From Spirosoma validum (GTDB taxonomy: Bacteria > Bacteroidota > Bacteroidia > Cytophagales > Spirosomataceae): a stretch of 64,000 nucleotides of DNA. Positions 61,513 through 64,000 of the stretch are shown piece after piece. Within the stretch, counting starts at the first letter, position 1, and every line of letters begins with the position of its first letter. The stretch spans positions 558,001-622,000 of the forward strand of contig NZ_JACXAA010000001.1 in NCBI RefSeq assembly GCF_014699035.1. The letters run 5' to 3'. Under the pieces are notes generated by a model. The model had not been told where the DNA came from, ran no database searches, and saw only the letters and a program-made list of their open reading frames with translations. The translations under genes and the position numbers were made by a program.

Positions 61513-62346
61513 ATGGCAATTACCGCTGCTGACGTAAATAAACTTCGGCAAGAGACTGGAGCCGGTATGATGGACTGCAAAAAAGCCCTTACCGAAGCTG
61601 ATGGCGATTTTGACAAAGCAAAAGAAATTCTGCGTAAGCAGGGTCAGAAAATAGCTGACAAACGGGCCGACAATGCAACTGCAGAAGGCATTGTATTGGC
61701 ACACGTCAGTCCAGATGGAAAAACAGGTAAAGTGATTGCACTCGCCTGCGAAACTGAACCCGTATCGAAAGTTGCCGATTTCCAAAACCTGGCGATGGCT
61801 GTTATCAGTACAGCTGTTGCTACAGAGGCCACCGACAAAGCTGCTTTATTAGCTACTCCACAAGCCGATGGTCGCTCGCTGCAAGATCACATCACTGATT
61901 TGATGGGTAAAATCGGTGAGAAAATTGATGTAGCTTCTTTTGAAACTGTATCAGCCGATAAAGTGGTATCATACATCCACTCAAATGGTAAACTGGGCGT
62001 TCTTGTTGGTTTAACCAATACCAATGGCACTGATGTAGCGGAAGTAGGTAAGGATATCGCCATGCAGATTGCTGCCATGAAGCCAGTTGCTTTAGACAAG
62101 GATGGTGTTGATGCTACGATCGTTCAACGTGAAATCGAGATCGGTAAGGAACAGGCTCGTCAGGAAGGCAAGCCAGAAGCTATGCTGGAAAAAATTGCAA
62201 TGGGCAAACTCAATAAATTTTATAAAGAGAACACCCTGTTGAATCAAGAATTTGTTAAAGATAACTCTCTGACAATCTCACAGCTGTTAGATAAAACCAG
62301 CAAAGGCTTGACCGTCTCGGCTTTTAAGCGTGTCGCGATTGGTTAA
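61513..62346 (+). CDS. tsf: Translation elongation factor Ts
   Basis: A 277-residue guanine-nucleotide exchange factor for EF-Tu. It starts MAITAADVNKLRQETGAGMMDCKKALTEADGDFDKA in pieces, with the key TGAGMMDCKKAL, the core EGIVLAHVSPDGKTGKVIALACETEPVSK in pieces, HSNGKLGVLVGL, and DIAMQIAAMKP. The ATG at 61513 gives the canonical N-terminus; upstream in-frame codons lie in the leader hairpins. It follows rpsB, the standard pair, and ends at a strong terminator. Confidence 0.97.
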   Translation: MAITAADVNKLRQETGAGMMDCKKALTEADGDFDKAKEILRKQGQKIADKRADNATAEGIVLAHVSPDGKTGKVIALACETEPVSKVADFQNLAMAVISTAVATEATDKAALLATPQADGRSLQDHITDLMGKIGEKIDVASFETVSADKVVSYIHSNGKLGVLVGLTNTNGTDVAEVGKDIAMQIAAMKPVALDKDGVDATIVQREIEIGKEQARQEGKPEAMLEKIAMGKLNKFYKENTLLNQEFVKDNSLTISQLLDKTSKGLTVSAFKRVAIG

Positions 62347-62365
62347 GATTATATAACTGCTTTAT

Positions 62366-62396
62366 AAAAAACCCGACTTTTTGAGTCGGGTTTTTT
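62366..62396 (+). terminator. Intrinsic terminator of tsf
   Basis: AAAAAACCCGACT pairs with AGTCGGGTTTTTT, followed by ATTTTTTGAG, 19 bases after the tsf stop. Confidence 0.93.
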
Positions 62397-62583
62397 ATTT
62401 TTTGAGCCAAGCTGCTTGAGCCAAAACATAAACCGCTATCCTTATTCTCAGCCTATTTTTATTTATTGGTTATTCTTCTTCAACATACATTTAAATATCA
62501 TTTATTATAATATGTTAATTTATATATGACAAAATTTCAGCACATTTGCGCTATAGTAGACATAAATTATAGTTGACTCGGAT

Positions 62584-62873
62584 ATGTTCCAAAATTTTAC
62601 GGATGAAGAACTAGCTAACAGCTTGCTTAAAACTAAACGTAGCGATTACGTTAGCCAATTCGATAAGCGCTTTTCCAATAAAATCTTTGAAAGAGTCTTT
62701 CATTCGCAAAAGGTAGAATATATGCCAAAGATTTAGCACAGAATGTATTCTTGAGACTATTAAGTGATTGTAAACAGCAAGCTAAGTTTTCAACTTGGAT
62801 TTACTCCATTACCTATCATCAGTGTATTGATACTATTGAACGGACTCAGTATCGTCAGAATCTGCTTCTATAA
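62584..62873 (+). pseudogene. Frameshifted, truncated ECF sigma factor
   Basis: The ATG at 62584 opens MFQNFTDEELANSLLKTKRS, parallel to the start of the intact gene at 63021 (MQHFSDEELVRLYVETQRN). The frame stops at 62734-62736. Shifting to the frame of 62724 continues AKDLAQNVFLRLLSDCKQQAKFSTWIYSITYHQCIDTIERTQ, parallel to AEDLTHDIFLKLV and QAKFSTWLYSITYNYCTDQLRS of the neighbour, then a stop at 62871-62873. Region 4 is absent. So this is a decayed paralogue of sigma region 2, broken by a frameshift near 62700-62724 and cut short. Confidence 0.85.
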
Positions 62874-63020
62874 ATACTCAAACTCTTTATACTTGTATGT
62901 TGTGAAAAAATAATTGCTGGCCTATCTGTTCAGTATTCTCTGTTTGTTTCCTATATATTCAGTAACGAGTTATGTTACTTTTACATCTCTTTTAAGTCTT
63001 AATAGCCACCACCTCAAAAA

Positions 63021-63626
63021 ATGCAGCATTTTTCGGATGAAGAGTTAGTCCGGTTGTATGTCGAGACTCAACGTAATACCTATTTTGAAAAGTTATATGA
63101 GCGTTACTGTGATAAAGTATATCGCAAATGCTTGTCTTTTACAAAAGACCCCCTTCGTGCTGAAGACTTGACTCATGACATCTTTCTGAAGTTAGTCGTC
63201 AAGCTTAGCAGCTTTCGGGAACAAGCTAAATTTTCAACCTGGTTGTACTCGATTACCTATAATTATTGCACAGACCAACTACGCTCGCATAACCTACGGC
63301 GGGAGGTATATATGGATGATAATTGGGAGCGACTGGATGTAGAATCAGATGATGGCTTAGCGGAAATGGCCGAAATGGAAGCTAAGCAACTTGAAAAAGC
63401 GTTGCACCAGCTTGCCCCGGAAGAACAAACAATGCTGCTGATGAAATATCAGGATGATATTAGTATTCGTGATATTGCTTCTATCAATGGATTAACTGAG
63501 AGTGCTGTAAAAATGCGTCTTAAGCGTTCACGCGATAAGCTTCGCAAGAATTACCTTGAAGGAGCACTATTCTGGTTATTGTTGGCAATCAAAGTTGCTC
63601 TGTCGATCCGCTGGCCTTTTCGTTAA
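63021..63626 (+). CDS. ECF-type RNA polymerase sigma factor with C-terminal membrane helix
   Basis: A 201-residue sigma-70 family protein. Region 2 (~20-95) has YERYCDKVYRKCLSFT, AEDLTHDIFLKLV and FSTWLYSITYNYCTDQLRSHN. Region 4 (~125-172) has LAPEEQTMLLMKYQDDISIRDIASINGLTESAVKMRLKRSRDKLRK in pieces, with a complete HTH. The end, EGALFWLLLAIKVALSIRWPF, is a ~17-residue hydrophobic stretch that looks like a membrane helix, unusual for an ECF factor. A 67-residue protein and a mechanosensitive channel gene follow directly, suggesting a membrane-linked regulon. No classical anti-sigma gene is seen. Confidence 0.9.
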   Translation: MQHFSDEELVRLYVETQRNTYFEKLYERYCDKVYRKCLSFTKDPLRAEDLTHDIFLKLVVKLSSFREQAKFSTWLYSITYNYCTDQLRSHNLRREVYMDDNWERLDVESDDGLAEMAEMEAKQLEKALHQLAPEEQTMLLMKYQDDISIRDIASINGLTESAVKMRLKRSRDKLRKNYLEGALFWLLLAIKVALSIRWPFR

Positions 63627-63641
63627 TTAATCTGTCATACT

Positions 63642-63845
63642 ATGGAAAGCCCAAATCCATTTAAGGAGCTTGAACCCGATGCCCAATGCCCACCGCATTT
63701 GAAAGCTGAATTAGTTTCGGAGATTGATCTGATCCGTAATGCTATAACCGTTATTGAACTCTATGTAGGCGATTTGTTTGGGCTGGCATCGGCACTGGTC
63801 AATCCTAATCAAGTGAATTCCGATGACACAAACTTTCCTGTATGA
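63642..63845 (+). CDS. Small hypothetical protein between sigma factor and channel genes
   Basis: A 67-residue, acidic, soluble protein: MESPNPFKELEPDAQCPPHLKAELVSEIDLIRN, then a short hydrophobic segment (ITVIELYVGDLFGLASALV) and an NPNQ end. I do not recognise a family. It starts 15 bases after the sigma gene stop, and its own stop overlaps the next start (ATGA at 63842-63845), so translation of the three genes is probably coupled. A role linking the sigma factor and the channel is possible but unsupported. Confidence 0.7.
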   Translation: MESPNPFKELEPDAQCPPHLKAELVSEIDLIRNAITVIELYVGDLFGLASALVNPNQVNSDDTNFPV

Positions 63846-64000
63846 AACAACTTCCTGAATTAGCCGACGTACTACGTAACACTTTTCAAACTCTTATTGA
63901 TCAATTTGTCGAATTTGTTCCTCGATTACTCGGAGCAATCGTCATTCTATTAATCGGAATAGGCTTTGCCCGGCTTGTTGCTCTTATCATAAAGCGCATA
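63842..64000 (+). CDS. Mechanosensitive ion channel (MscS-like) family protein, N-terminal part
   Basis: Only the first 53 residues are in the window: MKQLPELADVLRNTFQTLIDQF, then a membrane helix (LLGAIVILLIGIGFARLVALIIKRI). An amphipathic start followed by 'F.P.LLGAI.ILLIG' is typical of small-conductance mechanosensitive channel and CmpX-like proteins of Bacteroidota. The gene continues past the right edge. It overlaps the preceding small gene by four bases. Confidence 0.75.
   Translation, partial: MKQLPELADVLRNTFQTLIDQFVEFVPRLLGAIVILLIGIGFARLVALIIKRI

Noticed and set aside
1..64000. CRISPR arrays, tRNA or rRNA genes, complete insertion sequences, prophage genes
   Set aside because: No regularly spaced identical repeats, cloverleaf-like segments, transposase, integrase or phage structural genes were recognised; the palindromes are single elements without transposase genes.

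Overview
The window looks like a chromosomal segment from a member of the Bacteroidota, most likely Cytophagales near Spirosoma. This is inferred from gene content and not from a database match. The evidence is a SusC/SusD pair, FG-GAP and TonB-dependent outer-membrane proteins, a uppS-bamA-ompH-ompH cluster, start codons with A-rich leaders and little Shine-Dalgarno signal, and promoters of the Bacteroidota type (TTG, about 19 bases, TAnnTTTG), clearest in front of rpsL and rplM. No tRNA, rRNA, CRISPR array or complete insertion sequence was seen.

Layout. 1-5 kb: the end of an IPT/TIG-like protein, a D-hydroxyacid dehydrogenase, pdxA with a long disordered N-terminus, a yicC-type gene and a 3-methyladenine glycosylase. 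5-13 kb: a pseudouridine synthase with a ~395-residue R/D/N-rich N-terminus, acetoacetyl-CoA synthetase and pyruvate carboxylase. 13-16 kb: two small DUF genes, rpsL-rpsG (no fusA behind them) and an aldose epimerase-like gene. 16-23 kb, minus strand: uppS, bamA, two ompH/skp genes and a secreted Ig-like protein, i.e. undecaprenyl carrier synthesis and outer-membrane protein biogenesis. 23-30 kb: a fasciclin lipoprotein, two paralogous double-FKBP lipoproteins and a TonB-dependent receptor. 29.5-36 kb: SDR, FAD-dependent oxidoreductase, HAD nucleotidase, 2Fe-2S ferredoxin-like protein, a divergent sigma-like protein and a Tat-exported Gfo/Idh/MocA protein. 36.3-36.85 kb: the collapsed remains of a LytS/LytTR two-component pair.

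37-47.5 kb is a probable polysaccharide utilisation locus: a second Gfo/Idh/MocA protein, a membrane-spanning sensor/LuxR-type regulator read divergently from susC, susD and a glucoamylase-like (GH144-type) lipoprotein. 47.5-54 kb holds a cytochrome c/FG-GAP lipoprotein, a prolyl oligopeptidase, a DUF3431 protein and an M28 peptidase. 54-59.4 kb is a partial division/cell-wall cluster (ftsL-like, ftsI, murE, mraY). 59.5-62.4 kb is rplM-rpsI-rpsB-tsf. 62.5-64 kb has a broken sigma-factor copy followed by an intact ECF sigma gene with a C-terminal membrane helix, a 67-residue protein and the start of a mechanosensitive channel gene.

The intergenic spaces carry many long, nearly perfect inverted repeats. 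Some are ordinary terminators between convergent genes. Others (near 35.6, 45.9 and 49.2 kb) share a GGGTTnnAACCC-like core, have nested symmetry and resemble interspersed REP-type elements. I found no convincing wholly new multi-gene system. The best candidates for follow-up are the sigma/small protein/channel operon, the double-FKBP/fasciclin lipoprotein group, the palindromic elements and the kinase-less membrane regulator of the glucan-type locus.
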